Below, piece after piece: positions 42,262 to 50,792 of a DNA stretch of 64,000 bases (position 1 is the first letter of the stretch; each line of letters opens with the position of its first letter). This DNA is from Akkermansia sp. GTDB lineage: Bacteria; Verrucomicrobiota; Verrucomicrobiia; Verrucomicrobiales; Akkermansiaceae. The translations under genes and the position numbers were made by a program. The stretch is taken from assembly GCA_017409465.1 (NCBI GenBank), contig JAFQSQ010000028.1, positions 1-64,000 of the forward strand, in the 5' to 3' direction. The notes beneath the pieces were generated by a model, which worked only from the letters and a program-made list of their open reading frames with translations, was not told the DNA's origin and ran no database searches.

Positions 42262-43578
42262 ATGGCTATTCTCATGCAAAAAACTCTCGGTAAGTGTGCC
42301 TCTATCGAAGGCACGTCTCTGCACACGGGCAACGCCGTGAAGCTGACCATCAAGCCGGCTGATGTGAACACCGGGTTGAAGTTCCGCCGTATCGACCTGC
42401 CGGACAAGCCTTTCATCGATGCATCCGCTGCCAAGGTGCAGACGGTAGAGCGCGCCACCACACTGGCAGAAGGTTCTGTCAAGGTACACACGGTAGAGCA
42501 TATTCTCTCCGCGCTCACCGGCATGGGAGTAGACAACGCCATCATTGAGATGGACTCCAACGAACCGCCCATCGGCGACGGCTCTGCCCAGCCGTATGTT
42601 GACCTCATCAAACAGGCCGGTATCGTGGAGCAGGATGCCCCCTGCCAGGTCTGGGAAATACGTGAGCCCATCTCTGTGGAGAACAAGAACGGCTCCCAGA
42701 TTATCATCATGCCGGATCGCAAGTTCCGCGTCTCTGTGACCGCCGTCGGTCCGAACGGACGCGTGACTCAGTACTTCCACTCCGAAATCACCCCCGCCAA
42801 CTACGAGAAAGAGCTGGCCAACTCCCGCACGTTCTGCTTCTATGAAGACATCCAACCGCTGCTGGAGAAAGGGCTCATCCAGGGCGGCACGCTGGACAAC
42901 GCCATCGTCATCAAGGGTGATGAATACATCTGTGCCGGCGGCCTGCGCCACCACAATGAATGCGCCCGCCACAAGGCCATGGACATGATTGGTGACCTCA
43001 TCCTGAACGGTCGCCGCATCCTGGGACACGTCATCGCCGTGATGCCCGGCCACGGCATCAACACCCAGATGGCGGCCAAGCTGCAGCAGAAGTTTGAAAG
43101 CATGGAAGCCATGCGCCCGAAGCCCGTGGTACTGCCGGTAGGCACTTCCGTGCTGGAGACCCCGGAGGTGATGAACCTGCTGCCGCACCGCTATCCCTTC
43201 ATGCTGGTGGATCGCATCCTCGGCTTTGAGGGCGACAACAAGTGCGTGGGTCAGAAGAACCTGACGATGAATGAGCTCTTCTTCCAGGGGCACTTCCCCG
43301 GCCGCCCGGTCATGCCCGGCGTGCTCCAGCTGGAAGCCATGGCTCAGGTTGCCTCCATCCTCATGCTTCGCATCCCGGAGAACCAGGGCAAGATTGGCTA
43401 CTTCATGAGCGCCGACAAGGTGAAGTGGCGTAAGCCGGTGGTGCCCGGCGATGTTCTCATCATCGAAACTGAGCTCACCAAGATGCGCGGAGCCATCGGT
43501 CTGGCATCTGCCCGCTGCACCGTCAACGGCGAGATCACCTGCGAGGCTGAACTCAAGTTCATGGTGGCCGACGCCTGA
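42262..43578 (+). CDS. lpxC-fabZ: Bifunctional LpxC-FabZ (UDP-3-O-acyl-GlcNAc deacetylase / 3-hydroxyacyl-ACP dehydratase)
   Basis: About 438 residues from the ATG at 42262 (MAILMQKTLGKCASIEG). An in-frame start 15 codons earlier would overlap the promoter. Residues 1-290 are LpxC, the zinc deacetylase committing lipid A synthesis: TVEHILSAL (zinc His), DSNEPPIGDGSAQ, HNECARHKAMDMIGDL (zinc His and Asp). Residues about 300-438 are FabZ: LLPHRYPFMLVDRIL and HFPGRPVMPGVLQLEAMAQ with catalytic His and Glu. This fusion, known from Bacteroidota and some Verrucomicrobiota, links lipid A to fatty-acid synthesis. The ribosomal protein gene follows 129 bp downstream. Confidence 0.95.
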   Translation: MAILMQKTLGKCASIEGTSLHTGNAVKLTIKPADVNTGLKFRRIDLPDKPFIDASAAKVQTVERATTLAEGSVKVHTVEHILSALTGMGVDNAIIEMDSNEPPIGDGSAQPYVDLIKQAGIVEQDAPCQVWEIREPISVENKNGSQIIIMPDRKFRVSVTAVGPNGRVTQYFHSEITPANYEKELANSRTFCFYEDIQPLLEKGLIQGGTLDNAIVIKGDEYICAGGLRHHNECARHKAMDMIGDLILNGRRILGHVIAVMPGHGINTQMAAKLQQKFESMEAMRPKPVVLPVGTSVLETPEVMNLLPHRYPFMLVDRILGFEGDNKCVGQKNLTMNELFFQGHFPGRPVMPGVLQLEAMAQVASILMLRIPENQGKIGYFMSADKVKWRKPVVPGDVLIIETELTKMRGAIGLASARCTVNGEITCEAELKFMVADA

Positions 43579-43617
43579 TAATCGAGCGGCAAAAATGAAA
43601 AAAAACAACATCGGTGC

Positions 43618-43646
43618 TTGACATGCGCCGATTTTGGAGTATCATA
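43618..43646 (+). promoter_or_regulatory. Promoter of the rpmH operon
   Basis: TTGACA, a 17-bp spacer, ATCATA, 60 bp upstream of rpmH, which also has a good ribosome site (AGGAGAAA) nine bases before its ATG. Confidence 0.65.
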
Positions 43647-43706
43647 GCCGCCCGGCCGTTTATTCCGGCTGACTAACCACTTCACAAATAACAGGAGAAA
43701 TTAACT

Positions 43707-43889
43707 ATGAGCAAGAGAACATACCAGCCTTCCAAGCGCTGCCGCAAGCGCCAGTTCGGTTTCCGCGCCCGTATGGCTTCCAAGAACGGTCGCGCCATCC
43801 TCGCCCGCCGTCGCGCCAAGGGTCGCAAGCGTCTTCTGCCCAAGGGTGCAGAGGTGCACTACAAGCGCCACATCATCCAGCACGGCTAA
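43707..43889 (+). CDS. rpmH: 50S ribosomal protein L34
   Basis: 60 residues: [42 protein letters not shown] is canonical L34, but a further 18 residues ([18 protein letters not shown]) extend it beyond the usual 44-50. The start is fixed by the ribosome site at about 43690-43698. It heads the conserved order rpmH-rnpA-yidD-yidC. dnaA is not upstream; lpxC-fabZ is. Confidence 0.97.
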   Translation: MSKRTYQPSKRCRKRQFGFRARMASKNGRAILARRRAKGRKRLLPKGAEVHYKRHIIQHG

Positions 43890-43973
43890 AGAACTGTTCC
43901 GCTGCAGGCTTGCTCAGTGGGACAATCACCCCTGCATAGCTGTCTGACGGAGGAAAATAACGCCCTGTTTACG

Positions 43974-44351
43974 ATGAAGCTGACACGGCGCCAGACCATG
44001 AAGCGAGCCTCCGAGTTCGCCATGGTACGCGCCGAAGGCTCATCCGCAGCAGGGCGTTTTCTTGTGCTGAGTACAGCCCCCCTGCCCCGGCAACAAGCCA
44101 ACGAAGCCGCGATTCACGAATCACGCTTCGGTATCATCACCACCCGCAAACTGGGACACGCCGTAGTTCGCAATACACTGCGGCGCCGTGTGCGTGAAAT
44201 CGTGCGCGCGCATGGCGAGCCTCTGTCCACCGGACGCTATGTGGTGGTTATCCCCCGAATCCACGCCGTCACGGCGTCCTACGAACAACTGGAGCACGAT
44301 TTCATCAAACAGATGAAGCGCCTGCTGCACACGGAAAACAAGGCATGCTGA
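43974..44351 (+). CDS. rnpA: Ribonuclease P protein component
   Basis: 125 residues from the ATG at 43974 ([15 protein letters not shown]), which gives the standard RnpA start. An in-frame ATG at 43917 would add 19 atypical residues. It contains [28 protein letters not shown], the RNR motif that binds the catalytic RNA. The protein helps RNase P trim the 5' leader from pre-tRNA. It overlaps yidD by 7 bp, implying translational coupling. Confidence 0.95.
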   Translation: MKLTRRQTMKRASEFAMVRAEGSSAAGRFLVLSTAPLPRQQANEAAIHESRFGIITTRKLGHAVVRNTLRRRVREIVRAHGEPLSTGRYVVVIPRIHAVTASYEQLEHDFIKQMKRLLHTENKAC

Positions 44352-44587
44352 AGCAACTGCTCATCCTCCCGGTACGCTTCTACAAGCGTTTCATCAGCGT
44401 CCCTCTGCATTACATCTGCGGGCCGGGGAGCGGTTGTCGGTTCACCCCCAGTTGCTCTACCTACTTCATTCAGGCCGTGGAGACACACGGAGCCTTCAGG
44501 GGCGCCGCTCTGGGCATATGGCGCATCCTGCGCTGCAATCCCTGGGGCGGCTGCGGGCACGACCCCGTCCCGCCCCGCAGGAGCTGA
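44345..44587 (+). CDS. yidD: Membrane protein insertion efficiency factor YidD
   Basis: 80 residues with the family's spaced cysteine motif: [51 protein letters not shown]. An amphipathic N-terminus ([18 protein letters not shown]) docks to the inner membrane. It assists YidC-dependent protein insertion. It starts inside rnpA and precedes yidC by 49 bp. Confidence 0.95.
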   Translation: MLKQLLILPVRFYKRFISVPLHYICGPGSGCRFTPSCSTYFIQAVETHGAFRGAALGIWRILRCNPWGGCGHDPVPPRRS

Positions 44588-44636
44588 ATCCCCGCCCGCT
44601 GTATGATTTTCCCTAACCCCCGACACTAATAATTAT

Positions 44637-46556
44637 ATGGATAAAAAAGCATGGTTTGTCGTGAGCCTCTGCGTCGTCCTTCTCGGCTTGCAGTGGTACA
44701 TGAACAGCACTAAAGAAGAGGTGGCTCCGGCGGCACAGCCGGCCGCTCAGCAGACGGCTGCCACACCTGCGCCCGAACACTCGGCGGCTCCGGCGGCCAC
44801 CGCACCGTCCGAAACCACCCCGGCGGTCACCGCTGCCCCGCAGCAGCCGGCAGCAGAAGCCACCACCATCGCCACACTTACGGCCAGAACCCCGGATGGC
44901 AAGGAAGTGGCTCGCTACAGTTTCCGCAACATCGGCGGCAGCATCGCCAGCGTGGAAATGCTGGGTAAGGTCATCAACACCACCCGCCCGGAGCTGAGCC
45001 GGACCAACGTCCTCATCAACTCCAACCCCAACCAGGGCATCGGTACCCTGATGTTCGGTCTCAGCGAGACTGCTGCGCCCACCTTCGACAATACGGTATA
45101 CACCGTCCTGCCTGCACAGACCAACGATAAACAGGTCACGCTGGTGGGGCGCTGCGGTGAGCTCATCATCCGCAAAGTCTACACGCTCAAGCCGCTCAAA
45201 GTAGGGGAAGACGTCATCGACGGCAACGCCTTTGCCCTCGACCTCAAAATCGATATCCAAAACACCTCCGGACAGGTCATGGAGGCGCGCAACTGGGGTA
45301 TCTATGCCGGCGGCATGAACCGCATCTCCACAGATGAAGCCTCCTACTACACCTACTTCGTGACGCTGGATGACGGCGACTTCGACAAGTACGACGTGGG
45401 CGAGTTCAGCCCCTGGTTCGGCAAGAAAAAAGAGCGTATCCTCAACACGAACGGCGAACAGCTGGAGTGGGCCGGTGTAATGAACCAGTACTACGCCAGC
45501 CTCATCAAGCCCTCCAACGGCTCCGGCAACAACACGTTCTACGCCGCCCCCACTGCCTTCCCTCTCCAGGTCAAGGGTGAAGCTACTGAGGGTGTCGAAC
45601 TCGCACTGGGTATCCCCGAGTTCTCCCTGAGCCCCAAGACCGCCGATATGCAAGGCGGCCAGAAGAACCTGAGCTTCAGCATCTTCACCGGGCCCAAGCT
45701 CAATCTCATGCTGGACGGCATGATGGATGAGTTCCGCATGCTTGATCGCATCATGGACTATGGGATCTTCCACCCCATCAGCTACTCCATGAACTGGCTC
45801 ATCAATATCTTCCACAGCTGGTTCGGCAACTGGGGCTGGTCCATCGTTGCCATGACCTTCGTGGTGCGTCTGCTCATCTGGCCGCTCTACCGCAAGAGCT
45901 ATATCAGCATGAAGCGCATGAGCCAGCTGCAGCCCCACATGAAGGAGCTCAAGGAAAAATACCCGAATGACCCGCAGAAGGTCAATACCGGCATGATGAA
46001 GCTCTACCAGGAGTACGGCATTTCCCCGCTGGGCGGCTGCCTGCCCATGCTGCTGCAGATTCCCATCTTCTTCTCCTTCTTCTATGTGCTGCAGACCGCT
46101 GCCGAGTTCCGCGGTGCGGAATGGTGCGGCTGGGTCACAGACCTATCCCAGATGGACACAGTGTTCTCCTTCCCCCTCATGGGCTGGGATGTTCCCGTAA
46201 ACGTGCTGCCCATCCTGATGGCGGCCACCATGATCATCCAGATGCACATGACACCCGCCACGGGTGACCCCACGCAGGTGAAGATTATGCGCTGGATGCC
46301 CCTGCTCTTCTTCGTGTTCTGCTACACGTACCCGAGCGCCCTGGCTCTCTACTGGACCACCACCAACGTCATCTCCATCATTCAGACGCTCATCATCAAG
46401 CGCGTCCCCATCCCGGAGCTCACCAAGGTGACCCCGAAGAAGGGTGGCAAGAAAGGCTTCTTCCAGCGCATGATGGAAGCGCAGCAAGCCGCCCTGGCCG
46501 AGCAGCAGCGCCAGCAACAGCGCAATGCCCAGAATGACGCCATGCGCCGCCGCTGA
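44637..46556 (+). CDS. yidC: Membrane protein insertase YidC
   Basis: 639 residues, Gram-negative type. N-terminal helix (KAWFVVSLCVVLLGLQWYMN), an Ala/Pro/Thr-rich linker, a large periplasmic beta domain (about 80-390), then the insertase core with five helices (NIFHSWFGNWGWSIVAMTFVVRLLIWPLYRKS...YGISPLGGCLPMLLQIPIFFSFFYVL...PSALALYWTTTN). The positively charged, Gln-rich tail (QQAALAEQQRQQQRNAQNDAMRRR) may contact the ribosome. It inserts and folds inner-membrane proteins. It is last gene of the rpmH-rnpA-yidD-yidC unit, with a hairpin 30 bp later. Confidence 0.97.
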   Translation: MDKKAWFVVSLCVVLLGLQWYMNSTKEEVAPAAQPAAQQTAATPAPEHSAAPAATAPSETTPAVTAAPQQPAAEATTIATLTARTPDGKEVARYSFRNIGGSIASVEMLGKVINTTRPELSRTNVLINSNPNQGIGTLMFGLSETAAPTFDNTVYTVLPAQTNDKQVTLVGRCGELIIRKVYTLKPLKVGEDVIDGNAFALDLKIDIQNTSGQVMEARNWGIYAGGMNRISTDEASYYTYFVTLDDGDFDKYDVGEFSPWFGKKKERILNTNGEQLEWAGVMNQYYASLIKPSNGSGNNTFYAAPTAFPLQVKGEATEGVELALGIPEFSLSPKTADMQGGQKNLSFSIFTGPKLNLMLDGMMDEFRMLDRIMDYGIFHPISYSMNWLINIFHSWFGNWGWSIVAMTFVVRLLIWPLYRKSYISMKRMSQLQPHMKELKEKYPNDPQKVNTGMMKLYQEYGISPLGGCLPMLLQIPIFFSFFYVLQTAAEFRGAEWCGWVTDLSQMDTVFSFPLMGWDVPVNVLPILMAATMIIQMHMTPATGDPTQVKIMRWMPLLFFVFCYTYPSALALYWTTTNVISIIQTLIIKRVPIPELTKVTPKKGGKKGFFQRMMEAQQAALAEQQRQQQRNAQNDAMRRR

Positions 46557-46587
46557 TAGGCACCAAACACGCATCTGAAAACATTTC

Positions 46588-46620
46588 ACCCGGTTCTGCA
46601 GTCCCTGCGGAACCGGGTTG
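46588..46620. terminator. Bidirectional terminator hairpin
   Basis: ACCCGGTTCTGC / GCGGAACCGGGT followed by TGTTC on the plus strand. It ends yidC and lies next to the stop of the converging lipoprotein gene. Confidence 0.65.
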
Positions 46621-46621
46621 T

Positions 46622-46984
46622 TCATTCACCTGCCGGAATGGGGTAAAATTCCCTCGAAATCGGCTGCGGACGAAGTGGAATTTTCTCCCTATTCTCATCC
46701 ACCGGGAATCGGAGATGCCCGGGCAGGCTTTCCTCACTCCGCAACACGGCATACCGCTGACCAAACAGGACAAAGTGGTCATATTGCTCATCTGAGCCGC
46801 AGTACCACCCCGCATGTACCGTTCGAGTGTAATACCTCTTCGCCAATTCGTCCCGCGATACCGTCTGCTCCAAGGGTAGCAGCAGGCAGCACAGCTCCCG
46901 GGCGCTCTCACAGCCGGCCGAACAAACAAGTACCGACAGAACCGCCGGTGCAGTCAACAGGGCTGTAAAGAATCTCTTCTTCAT
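46622..46984 (-). CDS. Small lipoprotein-like protein
   Basis: 120 residues starting MKKRFFTALLTAPAVLSVLVCSAGC, with a signal peptide and probable lipobox SAGC. The mature protein is short, with a few Cys and Tyr residues (CGSDEQYDHFVLFGQRYAVLRSEE) and no recognised domain. Its upstream flank (46991-47049) is a duplicated copy of the ychF promoter and first codons, so its own promoter is unclear. Converges with yidC. Confidence 0.55.
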   Translation of the reverse strand: MKKRFFTALLTAPAVLSVLVCSAGCESARELCCLLLPLEQTVSRDELAKRYYTRTVHAGWYCGSDEQYDHFVLFGQRYAVLRSEESLPGHLRFPVDENREKIPLRPQPISREFYPIPAGE

Positions 46985-46990
46985 CGCAGA

Positions 46991-47049
46991 TGTTAGTGTA
47001 TAATGCGCCGCGTTATGTTAGAGGCAGGTATTGCAGGACTTCCGAATGT
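46991..47049 (+). repeat. 59-bp direct repeat, copy 1 (orphan ychF 5' end)
   Basis: Matches 47686-47744 with three mismatches. Contains TATAAT and the first ychF codons (MLEAGIAGLPNV), after which the frame runs on for a few residues to a stop. A pseudogene-like 5' end. Confidence 0.85.
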
Positions 47050-47100
47050 TCCAAGATATCGCACACTGCCATTGTAGCGATAAATCAAAGGCTGTCAATC

Positions 47101-47601
47101 TCAATCGCCATCACCATCATCGCTGTCAACACCACTGCCATCGCACCTGCAATAGCGGATGTACTTGCAGTGGTGCAGAATGCAGGCGCCCACCAACAAA
47201 TCACGCACCGTCAGTCCTCCCTCATTACGGCAATCCAGCGCATCATGAATCCCCCATGCATAACAGGTTTGTCCGATAAAAAACTGTTTCCGGCAGGAGA
47301 AAAGCCCCCTCATCAGCGACACCGCTTCCACCATTCCCGGCAGAGAAACGCTCACTCTCCTACAGCCCGAAAAAACAATCCGCCCCTGCACCGTGCCGTC
47401 AGCGGCCTCCACCTGCCACACCAATCTGCCAAGAAACGTATCCCACCATTTATTCACCCTCCGCAGCAAAAACTTCTTATCATCCCAGATAAACGCACGA
47501 CAATCCCACGCACGCTTCGGCAGCACGGATTCACCCTGTAACCACACACCATCACAGCGGGAGTACAGGGTCAGTGTTGCTTCTTTCAAGGTAGTTTTCA
47601 T
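47101..47601 (-). CDS. Hypothetical protein inserted before ychF
   Basis: About 166 residues from the ATG at 47601 (MKTTLKEATLTLYSRCDGVWLQGE). The first part is beta-rich (KFLLRRVNKWWDTFLGRLVWQVEAADGTVQGRIVFSGC); later LLVGACILHHCKYIRYC is Cys-rich and the end is acidic (GSGVDSDDGDGD). There is no signal peptide. I recognise no family. It lies in the 636-bp interval between two copies of the ychF 5' end, so it is probably an acquired gene, oriented against ychF. Confidence 0.5.
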   Translation of the reverse strand: MKTTLKEATLTLYSRCDGVWLQGESVLPKRAWDCRAFIWDDKKFLLRRVNKWWDTFLGRLVWQVEAADGTVQGRIVFSGCRRVSVSLPGMVEAVSLMRGLFSCRKQFFIGQTCYAWGIHDALDCRNEGGLTVRDLLVGACILHHCKYIRYCRCDGSGVDSDDGDGD

Positions 47602-47685
47602 GCAGGAATGGTATCTTGTTTCCAAGGTATTGTCAACAGGAACAAGTGACACACTTCCCGCAGTTTAGGCTTTCATGCGTGGGCG

Positions 47686-47744
47686 TGTTGGTGTATAATG
47701 CGCCGCGTTATGTTACAGGCAGGTATTGTAGGACTTCCGAATGT
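47686..47744 (+). repeat. 59-bp direct repeat, copy 2 (functional ychF 5' end)
   Basis: Includes TATAAT (47694-47699) and ychF codons 1-12. Copy 1 is at 46991-47049. Confidence 0.85.
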
Positions 47745-48831
47745 GGGCAAATCCACGCTTTTCAACGCGGTGACCCGCTCCCGCAAGGCTGAGGCAGCAA
47801 ACTATCCCTTCTGCACCATCGACCCGAACGTCGGCATGGTGGAGGTGCCGGATGCGCGCCTTGCGGTGCTGGCAGAGATGAGCAAGAGCGAGCGCGTCGT
47901 GCCCGCCGCCATCGAGTTCGTCGATATCGCCGGTCTGGTAAAGGGTGCAGCCGAAGGTGCCGGTCTGGGCAACAAGTTCCTCTCCAATATCCGCGAGACG
48001 GATGCCATCGTGCAGGTGGTGCGCTGCTTCGAAAACGATGATATCATCCACGAGCTGGGCTCCGTTGATCCGGTGCGCGATATCGAAATCATCAATGCCG
48101 AGCTGATACTGGCAGACCTGGCCGCCATGGAAAAGCGCAAAGAGAGCCGCATCAAGAAAGCCCGCGGCGGCGACAAGGAAGCCAAGGCAGAGGTGGCACT
48201 CATTGAGAAGCTGCTGCCGCATCTGGATGCCGGGCATCCGGCCATCACGCTGGAGCTGAGCGAGGATGAGCGCAAGTTGTTGCAAAGCTTCTTCCTGCTC
48301 TCCAACAAGAAGAGCATCTTCGCCTGCAACGTGAGCGAGGATGAACTGGCAGAAACGCTGCAGAATCCCGATAACAATCCCTTTGTGGCCGCCGTGCGTC
48401 AGTACGTGGCCGAGCACCACCATGCCGAGGCAATCGTCATCTCTGCCCGTATCGAGGAAGAGCTTTCCGAGCTTGACCCGGAAGAGGCTCGGGAGTACCT
48501 GCGCGACATCGGCGTGGAGGATTCCGGCGTGAGCGACCTCATCCGCGCGGTTTACCACCTGCTGGGTCTGCGCACCTACCTGACCACCGGGGTCAAGGAG
48601 ACCAAGGCCTGGACCATTCCCGCCGGTGCCAAGGCCCCGCAGGCAGCAGGTGTCATCCACACCGATTTTGAGCGTGGTTTCATCGCCGCCCAGGTGGTGG
48701 CGTATGAAGATTTAGTAGCCTGTGGCAGCCTGCAGAAAGCCAAGGAAAACGCTAAGCTGCGCATCGAAGGCAAGGAATATGTCGTGAAAGACGGCGATGT
48801 CGTCGAGTTCCGCTTCAACGTCTCCAAATAA
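47710..48831 (+). CDS. ychF: Redox-regulated ATPase / GTPase YchF
   Basis: 373 residues from the ATG at 47710 (MLQAGIVGLPNVGKSTLFNAV), the standard YchF start. The in-frame ATG at 47698 overlaps the -10 box. Obg-type G domain: P-loop GLPNVGKST, then EFVDIAGLVKGAAEGAGLGNKFL, and the N-x-x-E motif in NVSEDEL in place of NKxD, which explains ATP preference in this family. The C-terminus is a TGS domain (YVVKDGDVVEFRFNV). Binds ribosomes and responds to oxidative stress. The -10 TATAAT lies ten bases before the ATG. A strong terminator follows. Confidence 0.95.
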   Translation: MLQAGIVGLPNVGKSTLFNAVTRSRKAEAANYPFCTIDPNVGMVEVPDARLAVLAEMSKSERVVPAAIEFVDIAGLVKGAAEGAGLGNKFLSNIRETDAIVQVVRCFENDDIIHELGSVDPVRDIEIINAELILADLAAMEKRKESRIKKARGGDKEAKAEVALIEKLLPHLDAGHPAITLELSEDERKLLQSFFLLSNKKSIFACNVSEDELAETLQNPDNNPFVAAVRQYVAEHHHAEAIVISARIEEELSELDPEEAREYLRDIGVEDSGVSDLIRAVYHLLGLRTYLTTGVKETKAWTIPAGAKAPQAAGVIHTDFERGFIAAQVVAYEDLVACGSLQKAKENAKLRIEGKEYVVKDGDVVEFRFNVSK

Positions 48832-48854
48832 GCCGATTTCCCATCTCACCGACT

Positions 48855-48890
48855 CCCCGCCTCAATACCCGATTGAGGCGGGGATTTTTT
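48855..48890 (+). terminator. Rho-independent terminator of ychF
   Basis: CCCCGCCTCAAT, loop, ATTGAGGCGGGG, then ATTTTTTT. A 12-bp perfect stem. Confidence 0.92.
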
Positions 48891-48909
48891 TCATCAGGGC
48901 AAATAAACA

Positions 48910-48935
48910 GCGCATCTCCTTTTGGGGAGATGCGC
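48910..48935 (-). terminator. Terminator of the lipoprotein gene at 48966-49598
   Basis: Minus strand GCGCATCTCC, loop, GGAGATGCGC, then TGTTTATTT. Confidence 0.75.
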
Positions 48936-48965
48936 CGATTGAAGATCTGATTGCACGGAAGGGAC

Positions 48966-49598
48966 TTAACGAATGGTGAAGTCACCCTTGACAACAACGG
49001 TCTGCACCACTTCTTCCTCATCATCGAGATAGATGGTGGTGGGCTCCATACGGTACTCACCGCTGTTGTTGGAGGCATAATTCATGGAAACCTTCACGGG
49101 TTCCAGACCGGTGACGTAGGAGTCAGCGGCCATACCACCGGCATCCTGTGTAGTGTCGCCGCCTCCGCCATTATTGCCGGCATCCTCGTCATTCTCGGCA
49201 GTGGAGGCAGAGGCGAGCCAGATGGCAAAGAACGCCTTGAAGTTCACTTCTTCCGAAATCTCGGCATCGTACACCTGGAAAGTAAACTCACACTTTTCCC
49301 AACTCTTCTTACCCTCCTCGCTCTTCACCGTGGAGAGCAATTTCACCTCACCCGGGGAAGAGGAGCCGGCACGAGTACCAAAGTAGAAGCGAGCATCGCA
49401 ACTATCGCTACTGCCGATACGATCGCCCACCTGGACATACATGGCACCAAGTGCATTATTCGGGCTGTTGAACACGAAAGTACGACCGGACATAGCGCCG
49501 ACATTCACTTCATCATTACCTTCACCGCCACCGCTGCAGGAAGTCAGCGCAAAACAGCTTGCAAGAAGAGCACCGGCAAAAAAGAGGGATTTTTTCAT
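48966..49598 (-). CDS. Lipoprotein of unknown function
   Basis: About 210 residues from the ATG at 49598 (MKKSLFFAGALLASCFALTSC, lipobox LTSC). An in-frame codon 13 residues upstream would spoil the signal. The mature part starts with a Gly/Ser linker (SGGGEGNDE) and is beta-rich (TFVFNSPNNALGAMYVQVG...EFTFQVYDAE...VKVSMNYASNNSGEYRMEPTTIYLDDEEEVV), with a low-complexity Gly/Asp loop (DAGNNGGGGDTTQDAGG). Resembles surface beta-sandwich lipoproteins, but I recognise no family. Monocistronic. Confidence 0.6.
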   Translation of the reverse strand: MKKSLFFAGALLASCFALTSCSGGGEGNDEVNVGAMSGRTFVFNSPNNALGAMYVQVGDRIGSSDSCDARFYFGTRAGSSSPGEVKLLSTVKSEEGKKSWEKCEFTFQVYDAEISEEVNFKAFFAIWLASASTAENDEDAGNNGGGGDTTQDAGGMAADSYVTGLEPVKVSMNYASNNSGEYRMEPTTIYLDDEEEVVQTVVVKGDFTIR

Positions 49599-49701
49599 AT
49601 ATTTAGAGATTTTAAGGAATAAGTACCCAGTGCTCACTAGTCTACCACGTGTGACGATGGAAGCAAGAAAAAAGTGTGTCGAAAGTACATTTTTTTACGA
49701 T

Positions 49702-50778
49702 TCAGAGGCGGTGGCGGAAGTCATCTTCCTTTTTGAGCGATTTGATAAACGCCACCAGCAAGTCGATGCAGCTCTGCACATCGCCCATATCAGCCGTTTC
49801 TACCGGGCTGTGCATATAGCGCAGCGGCAGGGAGAAGCAGGTAGACGGCACGCCACCACGCACACGATACACGGCATCGGTGTTCGTACCGGTGATGCGT
49901 CCCACCGTCTCACGCTGCATGGGAATGGCTCCGGCATCTGCCACCAGCTCGAAGCGGGCGTTCATATTGGGGTGGCAGGCCGGGCCGTAGCACAGGCAGC
50001 CCCCCTTCCCCAGGCGCACATCACCGTGGCGTCCCTTATCCATACCGGGAGAATCGGTTGCGTGTGTCACATCCAGACAGATGGCGGCATCAGGCGCGAG
50101 ATGATAGGCCAGCATCCCGGCTCCTACACAGCCGACTTCCTCCTGCACTGTATTGGCGAAGACGACATTCCACTCGGGTTTAATCCCCTGCTCATGCAGG
50201 GCGCGCGCTGTCTCGGCGATGATGTAGCCGCAGAGGCGATCATCCAGCGCGCGGCACACCAGGCGCCGTCCCTCATGGAGCATCAGCGGGCCATCGCAGT
50301 ACACACCGGGAGTCCCCACGCGCAGCCCCAGAGCCTCTACCTCTTCGCGCGAATCACAGCCAAGATCCACGTACAAGTCCCACACCTTCGGAGCCTTATC
50401 ATCATCGTGCCTGATATGAATGGCCGTATTACCGGTGATACCGATAACCTCGCCATCCGTCCCGATGAAGCGAATCCGGCGGCCGCGACCGATGGCGGCA
50501 TCCGTGCCGCCCAGACGCTCCACACGCACAAAGCCGTTGTCATCGATATGGCGGATGGTGAAACCGATTTCGTCAGCATGGGCATCCAGCATCAGCGTGG
50601 GGGCACCAGCGTACGGACTACGCAGCAGCGCCCAGGTCGAGCCATAAGCATCGCACTGCTGCTCGTCGGTGTAGGGGGCGATGTATTCTGCCCATAGACG
50701 CTGGGCATCCATCTCGTAGCCCGTGGGAGCCGGGGTATTGAGATAATCGGTCAGAAAATCAGAGGACACCTCATCCAT
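49702..50778 (-). CDS. M42-family metallopeptidase
   Basis: 358 residues. M42 co-catalytic metal aminopeptidase features: SxTPAPTGYE-like start (NTPAPTGYE), first metal His/Asp in LDAHADEIGF, CRALDDRLCGY with the bridging Asp, TVQEEVGCVGA with the catalytic Glu pair, CLDVTHATDSP and RYMHSPVE with the last metal His. The family forms large tetrahedral complexes that trim peptides. It starts 14 bp after purD on the same strand, so it is probably co-transcribed, although the pairing has no obvious metabolic reason. Confidence 0.92.
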   Translation of the reverse strand: MDEVSSDFLTDYLNTPAPTGYEMDAQRLWAEYIAPYTDEQQCDAYGSTWALLRSPYAGAPTLMLDAHADEIGFTIRHIDDNGFVRVERLGGTDAAIGRGRRIRFIGTDGEVIGITGNTAIHIRHDDDKAPKVWDLYVDLGCDSREEVEALGLRVGTPGVYCDGPLMLHEGRRLVCRALDDRLCGYIIAETARALHEQGIKPEWNVVFANTVQEEVGCVGAGMLAYHLAPDAAICLDVTHATDSPGMDKGRHGDVRLGKGGCLCYGPACHPNMNARFELVADAGAIPMQRETVGRITGTNTDAVYRVRGGVPSTCFSLPLRYMHSPVETADMGDVQSCIDLLVAFIKSLKKEDDFRHRL

Positions 50779-50792
50779 GGTTCTGAGAGGGG

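Noticed and set aside
42109-43611. A 500-codon minus-strand open frame opposite lpxC-fabZ
   Set aside because: Antisense shadow of a clearly coding gene in high-GC DNA; no recognisable domain.
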